From Acanthochlamys bracteata (taxonomy: Eukaryota > Streptophyta > Magnoliopsida > Pandanales > Velloziaceae), in NCBI GenBank assembly GCA_019914995.1, contig CM034126.1, forward strand, positions 13,087,001-13,151,000: a stretch of 64,000 nucleotides of DNA, written 5' to 3'. The notes beneath the pieces are model-generated. The model was not told the DNA's origin and searched no databases. It worked only from the letters and a program-made list of their open reading frames with translations. The stretch's first letter is position 1. Each line of letters starts with the position of its first letter. Below, piece after piece: positions 24,476 through 36,533 of the stretch. A program made the position numbers and the translations under genes.

Positions 24476-25776
24476 GAGTGTTTATATTGTAGATGACAAT
24501 CATCTCATTGGAGAGGAAAAATTATTTAGCTAGCCCTAGCGCAAAGCTTTTTGTACTGCTGTATATACTGGTAAATTTTCTTTTACAATTATATAATTTC
24601 ACATCAAATATATTTGGTAATTATCTTCTGTCTATTCTAATATAAATTCATATGAGTATCAATTTGCATTTCAAAACTCAAAATTAAATTCATATAAGAT
24701 TATATATTTCTAAAATATTTGTGTATAAAATTTTAAAATTTTTATTATTTATTATGAAGAGTTGCAGTTGTCTCCAGCCTGCACGCACAGCAGCATTAAA
24801 TTGCCGTACATGTTCATACCAATTAGAGATGCCCTACAATTGTTGTCCTACCATTATACGTTTCATAACCCGTGGGATCGAAGCTTCCTGGATCTCACCT
24901 AGCTAGGTAATTATAGGCAGTGACTTTCTCAAGTTTTTTCTCAACTAACAAAATTTAAGATCTCTATTATAAAAGCTTAGACAAATATATGCTGTACACC
25001 AAGAAGATCATGATCACTTATTTGTTTTTAAACACCCAAAGAATCACTTAAGATGTTGTTTATTGGATTCTACTCATACGGAATTATAATTAGGTGATCT
25101 CCCATTATAATTAAGAACATCATTGTCGTATATATGACAGCCTGGGTTTCTTTGGGAGTTGATGAGAAAAGGGCAGCCTTAATTAGTTGGATTAATTAAT
25201 TTGGAAATGGATAGTTTCAATATTGAACCTCTTCTCAATCTGATCTTGGAAGCTATCTGAAACACTTCACCTACACATGTTAAAAGAGTTCTTGCTGTAT
25301 TAATTGCATGTTTATTTATATCCACCTCTATGGTATACCTACTTTCATCAAACAAGCTACCGACAATTAATTTCTGGAATGCGATTTATATACGTATATG
25401 TGATTCCATTTTATATCGTATCCATTTTCTTCGCAGTTTTTTAGTATATCCTTGATATGGTGAATAAATTAAGTATTTTCTCCGAGACTTTGTGATAGGG
25501 TTTGCTGTCAGTTGGATTTGATTTGATGGAGAAAGATATAAATATATATCAGTTCTATTAATTTTGATTAGATATAATCGCCGTACGTGTGTTCCAAACT
25601 TAGAGGTTAGAGCTGTGTATGTCAATCGTGTGAAATGATGATTCTAAAATAATTTAATCCTACTTTCGTTCATCATCAGCTTAAAATTTTCGATTGACCG
25701 ATTGTTCATTCGTCACTGACATCGATCTACTAGAATGTCGAAAGAAGAAAAAGAAAGAATAGACCGGACTTAATTG

Positions 25777-26638
25777 GATATATATAGCCAGATCACTATT
25801 GAAAAATAGTTTGAAGAAGAAAAAATTGGCTAGCTAAGTAAAGAGCTTGTTATCTTCTTCTTTACGAAAGAAAGGCTCTTGTTATCTTCTGAAAGTACAG
25901 GCTATGCTGTTTTCTATCTGCTTTGCTATCCTTATCTAGGGTTTCCTGGTTTTGGTTGGCAATTGCGACCAAAGTGTTCTTGGTAAGTCGGAATATTTCT
26001 ACTACTCCTTGATTTCAATAATTTCAGTTCCACTTTGTGATTTACATATATATGATATGATCATTCATTCATTCAGGAAAATCATTGATTATACTGTAAT
26101 TAAGCGTTGTTACTTATGTAATTTGAATTTCTCTTGCTTCACTTTTAACGAAGTTTTAGGAATTCTGATTGATAGGGAAAACCTTTTCCGATATGCATGC
26201 GATGTGATTATATATAGCAAATTATCATATCAATTAGAAGAAACACGATAACTTTTATTGAATGCTTCCAAACTTTAGCAATTACTTTTTCTGCTATTAA
26301 TGATTTTAACTCAATTTTTATTTTTAGGTTTCAAATAGATTTTCATTCCTTTGAGAAATTATTTTGCCGCGATCGTTTTCTTCGATCGCCCAAACTTTAA
26401 GCTACTTACTGCTCAGCTACTGTTTTTACATGTTTTCTTGTTTGATGTCTTTACATTGATTTTAGAAAGAGGAACACAAACGAAGAACAATAATAGGAAC
26501 ACATCAGTTAGCAGCTCTGCAACAAACAGAAGTGGTAGGTCAGTTATGTTTTCAAAATTAACTCAATAATTAGCCAGCTATATGAGAAAACCCACCTATA
26601 TAAGCTTCTGTATTCACCAACTAATTAATTTGACATAG
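25777..26638 (+). promoter_or_regulatory. Putative promoter and untranslated leader exon of the first bHLH gene
   Basis: GGATATATATAGCC (25777-25790) is a good TATA box. About 200 bases downstream, TTCTTG|GTAAGT (donor after 25982) is a strong splice donor, and the bHLH start codon follows directly on an acceptor-like ACATAG (ends 26638). A non-coding first exon at roughly 25815-25982 spliced to 26639 is therefore plausible. It would carry an 11-codon upstream ORF starting at 25904. An alternative is a short leader from a second TATA-like CTATATAAG near 26597. RNA evidence would be needed to choose. Confidence 0.4.
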
Positions 26639-27822
26639 ATGAGTGATGATCGTCAGCACCATTCGCTAGAATATCAAGATTGTGAGACAAAGTTCTGGCG
26701 AGAACCAGAAATGAATATGGCAGCAGCTGCACTTAGGGAAGAAGATAATAATCAACACAGGAGCATTATTACGCCGATGATCAACCCGTATGCAAGTTCT
26801 TCCTTTCCATTTCGATCATTTGAAGAAGCTAACGTCGTTGATCCCTCTCAATATCGTGCCACGGGCGCTACTAAACAAATTCATGCTAGTACTAGTACAC
26901 CGTTGGTGATATCTTTTGGAGAATCGAATGATTCTGATCATGGTAGTAAACTTGTATTTGAGGGGTACAAGACAACAAGCAATAAGGAAATTGCTAGACA
27001 TACTGAAGACTGCAGTCAAGATCATGTAATTGCTGAAAGGAAGAGAAGGGAAAGAATGAATGAGCTTTTCTTAGAGCTATCTAAATCAATCCCTGGACTG
27101 AAGAAGGTACGTACGTAAGTAAAAGGGCACAAAAAACGTTCGTTTTTTACCTTTTCGAGAACTGCGTTTGCGAAATATGTACAGCTTTTTCATTGTTAAT
27201 TCTTGAGATCGAATTGATTCATTAATTTTAGCAGACTGATAAGACATCACTGCTTGAAGAAGCAATCTATTATGTGAAACAACTTGAGACAAAGTTTAAA
27301 ACCCTCGAAGATCAAAATGCGAAAGCAAGTGATGGTACTGCTGTAGAGTCTGCGACGAGCTCTCGAAGTTTCCATGATCGTGATCAGGAACCTCTTCTTC
27401 AGATCGACGGCAAATTGAGTGAGAAAACAGTTTCCTTGAGAATCCACTGCAAGACGCAGAAGAAGGTCTTTGTAAAGCTTTTAACTGAAATCGAAAAGCT
27501 TCGACTCACTATTAAAAGTACAAATCTCATTCCCTTCTCGGATTCCTCTCTAGTTGTTACAGTGACTGCTCAGGTACATAAAGCATTAATTCAATACTTT
27601 TCTTCTGTTCAAATTTCTAGTTTCTATTACGAGCCTAAAATTAGTTATTGAACCATAGTAAATTCATGGATAAAAACTTGATAAATGCGACCATAATTGC
27701 AGTTGTGAAACTTTCTCCAGTTAATTACCTATAATTTTTCCTTGCAGGTAGAAGAAGGGTTTTCCATGACCATCTGGGAGCTCGTCGAGAATCTCAGCTC
27801 TAGTTTCAGTCTGCTGATATGA
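26639..27822 (+). CDS. bHLH transcription factor, subgroup IVa (bHLH18/19/20/25-like)
   Basis: DNA-binding transcription factor of the nucleus. Exons 26639-27106, 27235-27573 and 27748-27822 join in phase 0 to give 293 residues. The basic region HVIAERKRRERMNELF starts at residue 129 and has the H-E-R residues that contact E-boxes (CANNTG). Helix-loop-helix continues through SIPGLKK|TDKTSLLEEAIYYVKQL, with the intron in the loop at the usual family position. A C-terminal ACT-like region (KTVSLRIHCKTQKKVFVKLL ... VTVTAQ|VEEGFSMTIWEL) is typical of subgroup IVa. Exon 2 has a tandem TTTTAGCAG acceptor, so a variant with one extra Gln is possible. The N-terminus starts immediately after an AG, so an extra upstream exon is possible. 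Family members act in jasmonate, ER-body and specialised metabolism control; the target here is unknown. Confidence 0.9.
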
Positions 27823-30502
27823 AGTTTTAATTTCTTTTTCTAGTGCTCGTACTTGCAGACCTCCAATGGGTACACTTAAATTACAATGTTATGTTGTCTT
27901 TCCCTTAAGAAACACATTTGTGTTTTTGTTACATATGCGAGATTATAAGGATACTATAGATCGATATATAGGAGTGTTTATAGCAACTTATTTTATCTCT
28001 TTGTTAAAATTTAATTACAAAAAAAATCTTGTACAGTATTTCAAAATTTTAAAAGAAAAGTTTAGAAGATGAGTATGAAAATTACACTATAAAAATTCAT
28101 ATATATTTATATATATAATTTTAATTAAAAAAATGGTACATTTGTTTTCTCAAAAACTCATAATATTTTTTTTCTCAATTTTTTTGAGCAACCCCAAATA
28201 TCCATAGCTCCCTGTAAACTTTGTTTTTAGATTTATAATGTTTGTTTTCAAACGCACATTTCCAACGAGATGTATTTCATCTTATCGATCCCAATTGCAC
28301 CGCAAAGTAAGAAAGGGGAAAACAAACGTAGACTGGTTTTTTTCGTCTTACGTTAGAATCAGTTGGATCATACCATGTCGATGGAGGCTTATGACGTGTT
28401 TACGTACAATAAAAACTCACTTTTTTTTTAATTGAATTATTTTTTAATTTAATTTAAATATAAAAATCAATTTTTTTCTCATTTAAAATTTTATTTTAAA
28501 AAATTTTAAACAACAAATTAGAATTCTATACCTATTTTATATAAAGTAAATATAAAACTCAATTTTATTAAACTTATATTGTTTAATAAATTTATTTTTA
28601 AAAAATAATTTTATGTACTTATGTACTAATAATTGCCGTTATTTTATATTCATATATTCAATAGTTTAGTTTTACATAATTAATTTATTAATTCCTTAGT
28701 TATATATTTATTAGATGTCCTTTCACGATCGAAGGTCTACTTCAAAAACCATAACCTTTGTTTTTCTTTATTCGTTCAGTGTAGACAGAAAATAGAAAAC
28801 TAATTAAATAAAGATGCACGGTTTTCTTATTCAGTCAAGAGAGATATTAGGAAAATAAATAAAGATCCACAGTTTTAATTAATTAATTAACTGATTTCAC
28901 TAATGATCTTACATAACAACAATGTGAATGCTCCAAAATTTTCATAATTGTAAAATGTATATAGGTATTATTTTAAGAGATATTTGAAGATTTTATTGAA
29001 ATTAAATTTTACTGAAAAGAAGAAATTTTAAAAATTTTTTCTAATAAATTTTATTTTTTATTTATAAAAATGTTCATAATAAAGTTTCATTATTTTTTAA
29101 AAAATTTATTATATATATATAAATAAACATTTTTTAAAATAAAATATTTTAAAAAATATTTTATTTTAATAAATATTTTAAAAAATATTTTATTTTAATA
29201 AATATTTTATTTTAATAAATTTGAAACGATTCCATAGACTTGACATTGCGCACACGTCGAGACCATATTAGGTTTAACAAGATGGTTGGAGTTCAAGTCT
29301 TCTATTTGAAAGTTATTTGTCACATGATTGGCGTGATGACCAAGGCCAAGTTATTATCGCACAATTAAAACAATATACTCACGGGAGGAGAACATGAATT
29401 CCATATGGATCATAATGTGAAACAAGATGAAGCCGCAAAATATATATTGATTGTGATGCTAATTTTAACTAAATATAGTTTAAAATTCTTCCTAAGATCA
29501 AACTCAATAATTGAGCATAATCCTACTTATTTCCAATTCAACTTGGAATAAATGAACTACAGTTATTTCTGAAATAACTTGAGATAACTCAATAATATAG
29601 TCTTATAATTTATATATATATATAAATTTGATAACATTTTAAATTATTTCTGAAAAATTTTAAAATAAATATCATTTAAAATATTTTTGTATTTTAATCA
29701 CTGTCCTAAAAATGCACTAAATACTTTTGAATTTGAGGTAACGTAGTGTAATCAAATTAATTTCGGTGGGCAACATAGTAGGTGATGAGCATTACTTGTA
29801 ATTAATTTCAAGTAATCTTTTTGCCAGAGCACCAACAGTTTCTAAAATATGTTGGGTATGTTTTTTCGCCCTTAAAAGTTTTTTCACTATAAATAATATT
29901 TAGCTTATTTTTAACTGCACGAAAAACATAAATATACTTTTAACTCTTTTCTTTTTTATAAAAATATAAAAATGGAACATTTTTAGTAATAGTATTTATA
30001 ATCATTTATATTTTAATAGCTCATTTTTAATTTGAAATAATACACAACCATTATCTTGTTTTCGGTATTAGGAGAAATATTAAGGTTTTGTAATTCTGCT
30101 AGCTAATTATTTCAAATAACTGAAAAGAGAAACTAAAAGCCTTTAGGGCCCCAGTGACACGTGAAATAGTGTACTACGGACCGACGAATCCTGCTTAAGA
30201 TCCAAAATTGGCTATCTTACAATAAGATTAGCCGCTATATTCGTTCAAGTTGCTGTAGGTGAACTGAGCTTTTCTCAATTTTGGCAGGGTTCTTCACAGC
30301 AAATTGCACCTGAGAAGAAGCTGCATGGAATTTCAGTTCGCCCTTGTAACATATAAAGTGTAATGACAACGTGCTGTATAATTGTTCGATTTTTAAATTT
30401 TTTTTTTTGTTAATAAATATACTATTATATCGTTTATAAAAAATTTTGAGATAAGATAATTATTTTGGTTTTCGGCCCACTCCTACCATGTCATTCCATT
30501 AC

Positions 30503-30761
30503 GGGGGTGTTTGGCTTTGCTTTCCTCCAACCCAACTTTTCAATTCTCCATTTTACGTTTTTCAATACATATTTTATAAATATATAAAAAATTTATTTAA
30601 AAATTTAGAAAGTGTAGAAAAATTTTACGGAGTGAGATCTTTTTATTGCATATTTTTATTATTTTTTTAGAAGTAAAAAAAATAGAGCTCGTTTTTCAAA
30701 AAAGATAAAAATACTTTTCATTTCACAAAAGTTCTATTTCATAAGCAATTCCAAACGCCCC
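30503..30761 (-). mobile_element. MITE family A, copy 2, inverted relative to copy 1
   Basis: 259-base element with ends GGGGGTGTTTGG and CCAAACGCCCC. Its reverse complement matches 22495-22754 with roughly 95% identity by eye over the full length. Flanking triplets are TAC and TAG, an imperfect duplication. Non-coding. Confidence 0.85.
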
Positions 30762-31611
30762 TAGTGAGCAGTCTGATATCGAGTGTACGGAGCAACGTTG
30801 AGAGGGAATCCAACAAACCAAGTGGGCCGAAAACGGCATGGTCCAAACATACCTTAGGGTTCGTCTGGAAACACTTTCATTTCCGAGATAACGTGTTGTC
30901 TCCGTTACTCGAAATTTTTATGTTATTCAACATCTCTGATGGAAATTGATTCATTAGTTCAGTTGTTTTTATAACATTTGGTAGGGAAGTATACACATCA
31001 GCTTCTTTATGAAGAGCAGTGCATGTATTAAACAGATGCATGCATTTTCCTTACTAGACGCATGAAATGGGGACTCCGTGTCCTCGTGTCAATGAGAGAA
31101 ACAGATCTGCTGCCGGTTCTGGTGCTAGACAACTATTGTTGTTTGTTCATAAAATTTTGAAAACTAAATATTGATTTTTTTTCCTGGTTCATTTCTGGTC
31201 TTTTGTTCCACATGCAGTTGATACATAATAATGCTATCACCAATCTTTTAGATAACTGTTTTCCATATACATAATAATGATACTAAAATTATGATTTTAG
31301 ATTTATACGAATTCAATTTTACCATTGGTGGGTGGCTTCTCTAGGCTAGTGAGGGTAATTTGGTCCGACGATTTAGCTGCCATGGAAGATTTAGCTCTTA
31401 TATTTGAACTTGAAGAGAAGAGGAACGGTGATTTGAGTTGGTAATTTTTTTTAAAACTGTTTTAGTGCTTCGAATGTGTATTCTATTTTTTAAGTTTAAT
31501 GCTTATGGATGCAATTCTCACTTTAACCAAAGACTCTTTATTCATATTCATCTTAAGCCTCTTTACGTTTTTTTAGCTTATTCATCATTTTTTTTAATAT
31601 TGTCGTGACTT

Positions 31612-31842
31612 AGAAAACGTTTGGAAATATTTTTTAAGTAAAATTTTTGTAAAATTAAAATTATTTTTATCATATTTTAAAAAATAAATTTTATTATTTT
31701 TTATTTAAAAATAATAATAAATAATAATATTTTACTGAAATTTTGAATAAATTTTATAAAAAAATTATATAAAATTTATTTAAAAATATAAAATAAAATA
31801 AAATTTTAAAATAGAGTGAAATGGAATCCAAACGCCTCCTTT
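31612..31842. mobile_element. Degenerate MITE-like element
   Basis: Ends AAACGTTTGGAAA and TCCAAACGCCTCC form an imperfect terminal inverted repeat around an AT-rich core. Layout resembles the block at 6254-6495 in reverse orientation. Non-coding; boundaries approximate. Confidence 0.4.
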
Positions 31843-32183
31843 AACGGTGCGAGGCAACTCTACAAATCAAGCTTTGATGAATTGTCCCGACCAAATTACG
31901 GTCCGATAACTCACCTTTGGTATCTCTCACTTCTGTTCCAGGTAAAATACTAAAATGAGACTATTATCTCTTCTCAATTGTTCAGAAAACAAAATATAAT
32001 CTGATGAGATGAGACCAATTGAATTCTAAAAAATTAATAATCAATTAGGCTGATCTTTTTGGGACCAGCATCATGCTATAATAATTCTATAGTTTTATAA
32101 TGATAAGTTAAAAGTTAAAGCCTCCAAATGAACAGCAGAGGAGTTAAAACGACGGATGTAAAGAATCCGAGGATGTTCAGCTG

Positions 32184-32543
32184 TTGACTTCAGATGGGGG
32201 TCTATAAAAGTGGGGAAAGAACTCTTCTTCTTCATGGCGTAAGACTAAGAGACCTGGAACGAAGAGCTAGAGGTTTATCTTCTGCAGGTGGTCGTTAAGC
32301 TTCTTTTGCTTCCATTTGACCACAATTTTGCTTTCTATTGCCTGTTGATTCAGTCTGTTGCTATTAGAAACTTGGAACAAATGTGAATTTGGTACCAAGC
32401 ATGAAAATGTCAAAAGAAACTCACAAGCATATAGCAAGAATTCCATTTAATTTCTCAACATCTATCTTTTGATGTTTCCGATTTACTTCTCAGGAAGTTT
32501 CTCTTCTCTTTAGGAAAGAAAGAGACCGTTGCCACCTTATTAC
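32184..32543 (+). promoter_or_regulatory. Promoter and leader of the second bHLH gene, with upstream ORFs
   Basis: TCTATAAAAG (32201-32210) is a clear TATA box. A W-box core TTGACT lies just upstream (32184-32189), a WRKY binding motif. If the leader is unspliced from about 32235 to the start codon at 32544, it holds a minimal ATG-GCG-TAA upstream ORF at 32234, an ATG-TGA at about 32381, and a 23-codon ORF from about 32401. Leader splicing is not known, so the upstream ORFs are conditional. Confidence 0.5.
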
Positions 32544-34173
32544 ATGGAAGCACAACAACCAGGAAGGTGGTTTTCTGCCCAGGTAAGAGTTCATTCACAT
32601 AGATGTATATACTTGATTGAATACCTCTCAAGATCGATCTTCGTTTTGAAAACTCTAAATTATCTTCTTGTGTAATCTGATGATATAAACTAAAAGTCAA
32701 GATTGTAATTTTGTTCCGATTATCACAGGAAATGAATGATCTTGGAATCATGTCTCAGTGGGAGTTGGCATCTCTAGAAGAACTCATCTGCCAACAGATA
32801 ATAACAACTCCATCTCAAACTCAAGAGAGCTACACGGACCCTTCTTCTTCACTAACTGGTCCTCAAGCAACAACCAATTTCACCATCTCACCTGCAGCAG
32901 ACACGGAGATGCCAAAGGCGACTGCAGAAACAAGAAGCAGAAGCTTATCCAACACTGACCAGGCCTCAGCCGTCGCACCTGATTATGCAACATCACCACC
33001 GAGTATTCTCTCTTTCGGCGGTAATAACCAGAACTCAACTAGCGACAGCTCAAGCCTCTACGCAAGTTTACTTGAGGATGTAAAGCCGAAAGAAATGGCA
33101 ATCTTGGTGCCTCATAGCTTCAATAAAAGGAAGTATGAAGCTGTGTTTGACGATGGAGTAATAAAGCAGGGAAAGCTTGAGACAACAAGAACAAGCTGTA
33201 GCCAGGAGCACATTATTGCTGAAAGAAAGAGGAGAGAGAAGCTCAGCCAAAGATTTATTGCACTTTCGGCAGTCATCCCTGGTTTGAAGAAGGTACCATT
33301 ACCATGCTGCTAGAATTATGTTCTATTTTAGTGTCGCCTAAAATTCATCAGCTGCAAATTCATCATTGCCTAAAATTTCTTTGTTGTCGCCTAAATTTAT
33401 TTCTACTCCGGTCTCTATCTGTTGCTACAAACCCAACGAACATATACAGAACAAACTGGTGGAATAGGATGTTCTCTATTTAACATTGCAATAAAGAGAC
33501 CAACTGTTGATTGTCTAAAAGTTTAATTTGTACAAGTTCAATCATGAAAGATGTTATCCGGATTACGATACTAAACTCAAGTGTGTCACTTCCCTCTATG
33601 ATCAGATGGACAAAGCTTCAGTTCTCGGAGATGCAATTAAGTATGTCAAACAACTCCAAGAGAGGGTAAAGTCCCTAGAAGATGAGAAAGTAAAGAGAAA
33701 TGTTGAGTCTGCTGTCCTCGTCAAGAAATCAAAGATATCTGCAGGTTACTGTGACTTCTCTTCCTCAGATGAAAATGAAGAGTTGCAATCAGCTCCAAGC
33801 TGTTTTCCAGAAATCGAGGCACGGATTTCAGATAAGACTGTTCTTGTTAAGATCGAATGTGAGAATGTAAAAGGTGTTGTAGTGAAGGCACTCGGCGAGA
33901 TTGAGAAACTGAATCTGAGGATCACCAACACAACTGCCATCCCTTTCACAAGCTCAACAATGGATGTTACTGTGGTTGCTCAGGCAAGTCGATTGAAATA
34001 CTTCTTCTATATCCACATTCGATTATCAAACAAATCGCGTTGCTTGCTTTCAAAATCATGCTTCTTAACTTTAATTCTTCCTTTTTGCTTCACTTATTCA
34101 GATGGAAGAGGAATTCTCCATGACAGCAAAGGATCTACTCAAGCAGCTGAACTTGGCGTTCAAGAATCTTTAG
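32544..34173 (+). CDS. bHLH transcription factor, subgroup IVa (bHLH18/25-like)
   Basis: Nuclear DNA-binding factor related to the gene at 26639-27822. Exons 32544-32582, 32729-33292, 33606-33983 and 34102-34173 join in phase 0 to give 350 residues. The start MEAQQPGRWFSAQ in a 13-codon first exon matches the usual short first exon of the family. Basic region HIIAERKRREKLSQRF starts at residue 174 with intact H-E-R. HLH continues as VIPGLKK|MDKASVLGDAIKYVKQLQ. The C-terminal ACT-like region is KTVLVKIECENVKGVVVKAL ... VTVVAQ|MEEEFSMTAKDLLKQL. Intron 3 uses a GC donor (CAG|GCAAGT) instead of GT. The N-terminal half is Ser/Thr/Gln-rich and probably disordered. Family roles include jasmonate signalling and specialised metabolism, not provable here. 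Confidence 0.92.
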
Positions 34174-36239
34174 AAAGATCTTCTTACAAGAGTGTAGAGG
34201 CAGTGTTAGTCTTTTTGCTTCTGTTTCATTAGTCTTCCATGGCTAATTAATGGTATGATCAGTAGAATCAGTTAGTAGTCCTTTCAGAAAACCAACACTT
34301 TCTGAAGAACAAGGCCTTTCAAGTCTCTTTTCCATTTGGGAATACCTCTCTCTCTCTCTCTCTCTCTTTCAAACTTAAGACCGACCACCTTTGTTTTGCT
34401 GCGTTGGTTTTTCTGCATTATCATTGACGGTCACTTTCTTCATATTATTATTTTTGCGTGGTCTATCACATTACAGACCATGTTTTGATGGATATAAAGA
34501 TCGTGACCTTCTTTTTTAGGGCAAATTTCGTATGGGGAGACGGTGAGTCTACATCATTTTTTCTTACTTTCTCGCTTAAAATTTGACCCTTTATTTTATG
34601 ACAGCCCCTTCCATTTCATCTCATTTCTTCTCCAGAGTCTCTAAAAGTCCAAGCACTTGTGAATCATGACCAATTTGGTGGTCGCTATTTTGAGCGAAAT
34701 GACCTTGTTTTTCAGTAGTGTAGGTTTTCCTCTGTATGTTTTCACTTTTTTTTCCTTGTAAGGGATTATCGAATTAATATTCCTTCTCGCTTTTTAAATA
34801 TGTGGCAAAGAAAATGTTTGAGACTAGCATGTAACTATGTAAGAAGACGTTTAAAAGCATCTAAAATATGAAGCTTTTTAGAATAAAATTTATTTTAAAA
34901 CTTTTTAAGATAATTTTGACTTTTTTAACATAATAATAAATATATATACAAAATTATATAATCTATACATTTTAAAATTTTTTAATTATAAATATAAAAG
35001 CTTTTTGAGCTATATTGTAATATAAGTATTGTCAAATATTCTGTAGTGCTAGCTATTTCGTTCTTTGATGTAAATACAAAATTAATGTATCTAGCTAGGC
35101 TAGATATCTTGTTTTGAGCTTTGCACACATTTAATGTCCTTAGTTTTTTTCTTGGTGAAAGAGTTAACAAGTACTTACGGTGATTACGATCGAAATTTAG
35201 GAATTGTTTGGTCATAGAGATATGGGATCTAATTAAATATACATAATTGAGATTTATTTGATTTGTTAATTAAGGGCACATGCTGATGATAATATTGTCT
35301 AGCAAGCAAGTTAACTATATCTTCTTTTCCTATGATACAATTGACAAATTTAATCAATAGTCTATCATTCTTGTCTTTCTAGATTAAAAGGGTTCTCATT
35401 GCTTCATTAAAATTTTAAAATAAATTTTTTTTGAAATAAAAAATATTTTTTATTTTTTAAAAATAAATTTTATTTATTTAAAAATAATAAAAATAAAAAA
35501 TAAAAAAATTTTATTATATAGAATTTTTTTAATACATTTTAAATTTTTAAATAAATATAAAAATATACTAAAAATATAAAATTAAAAATTAAAAAAATAA
35601 TTTTTAGAAAAGCAATGTCAGACGTCACTACGTCATCTAGTAGAGATCCATGCTTCTTTTGTGTTTTAATTATGATAAAGTTAAATTTTAATGAAATTAA
35701 ATTTATTAAAATAAAATTTTATAGAAAAATTTAAAGTAATAAATAAAATATATATAATAACAAAATTTATAAATTTAAAATAACAAAAATATATAATTGA
35801 TCAAATTAAAAATATTATATGTTCTAAAAGTTGTTGTATCTCTCTCACAGCTAGTATGAGCTAATATGGTTGATATATATAGTTCTTCCTTGAAAATGTA
35901 ATTGTCATAAAAGCTGGCCATAATAATACTGTCCATACATAACAAGTGGGGTGTAGTTACTACCTCATATAATTGTATAGAATAAATATTTAATTATTTT
36001 TTGTGGATTTATTTTGATCAAGCTGTCTTGTTTTTAATGTACCAGTGAACTGTTTGTTGATATTATATTTCATCTAATAATTCGATATCCAAAATTAAAC
36101 AATTCTTTAAAGTTTGAGTATTTGTAATATTATATGGATGTACTTAACCATGTATGATGTAACCATTACGTCAAATTTCCTATAATCAAATTTTCTCCAC
36201 CTTTTAATCTTATACTAGTTACTTTTTATGAATATCTTA

Positions 36240-36533
36240 CGGCGTGCTTCAAATATTCGTAACTGAATTTCGTAAAAATAAAAATTAAAAAGTAAAATTT
36301 TTTAAAAAATAAAGTAAAAGTAGAGTTCAATATTTGTATTTCAATAGATTTTGAAAATATGTTTAAAGTTAAAAGATATAGTTGTTGGTAAGTGTTCAAA
36401 TAAAAAAATTAGAACTGGAGTTTCGTATGTGAAAATAGAGTTCTGAATTTTTTATGTAATTGAAATATGTGAACTGTTCGGAACTCAAAATTTGATCAAA
36501 AAAAGTAAAATTACGGGCATTTGAAACACACAC
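36240..36533. mobile_element. TIR element with TTA target duplication
   Basis: Left end CGGCGTGCTTCAAAT and right end ATTTGAAACACACAC form an imperfect terminal inverted repeat of roughly 20 bases. TTA flanks both sides (36237-36239 and 36534-36536). Size 294 bases, non-coding, AT-rich with repeated GTAAAA/AGAGTTC motifs. Consistent with a PIF/Harbinger-type MITE. A related block is at about 18430-18740. Confidence 0.6.

Larger units (their letters stand above)
15560..25770. other. Gene-poor, MITE-rich intergenic region
   Basis: About 10 kb without a convincing gene. A short GC-rich island at 16190-16260 stands out in AT-rich DNA but has no coding signal. The rest is AT-rich sequence with several inverted-repeat elements listed separately (17605-18385, 19907-20138, 20492-20738, 21670-22085, 22495-22754, 24025-24475). 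A block at 18430-18740 resembles the element at 36240-36533. All ORFs here are short and without family similarity. Confidence 0.6.
27823..32195. other. Intergenic region between the two bHLH genes
   Basis: Very AT-rich with long A and T tracts (for example 28430-28700 and 29000-29220). It holds the MITE copy at 30503-30761 and the MITE-like block at 31612-31842. Segment 30225-30360 is less AT-rich but has no ORF. No gene supported. Confidence 0.6.

Noticed and set aside
32711..32731. Start at TTG (32711) for the second bHLH protein
   Set aside because: A 13-codon upstream exon with ATG at 32544 and a GTAAG donor gives the usual family N-terminus; the TTG lies in the intron.
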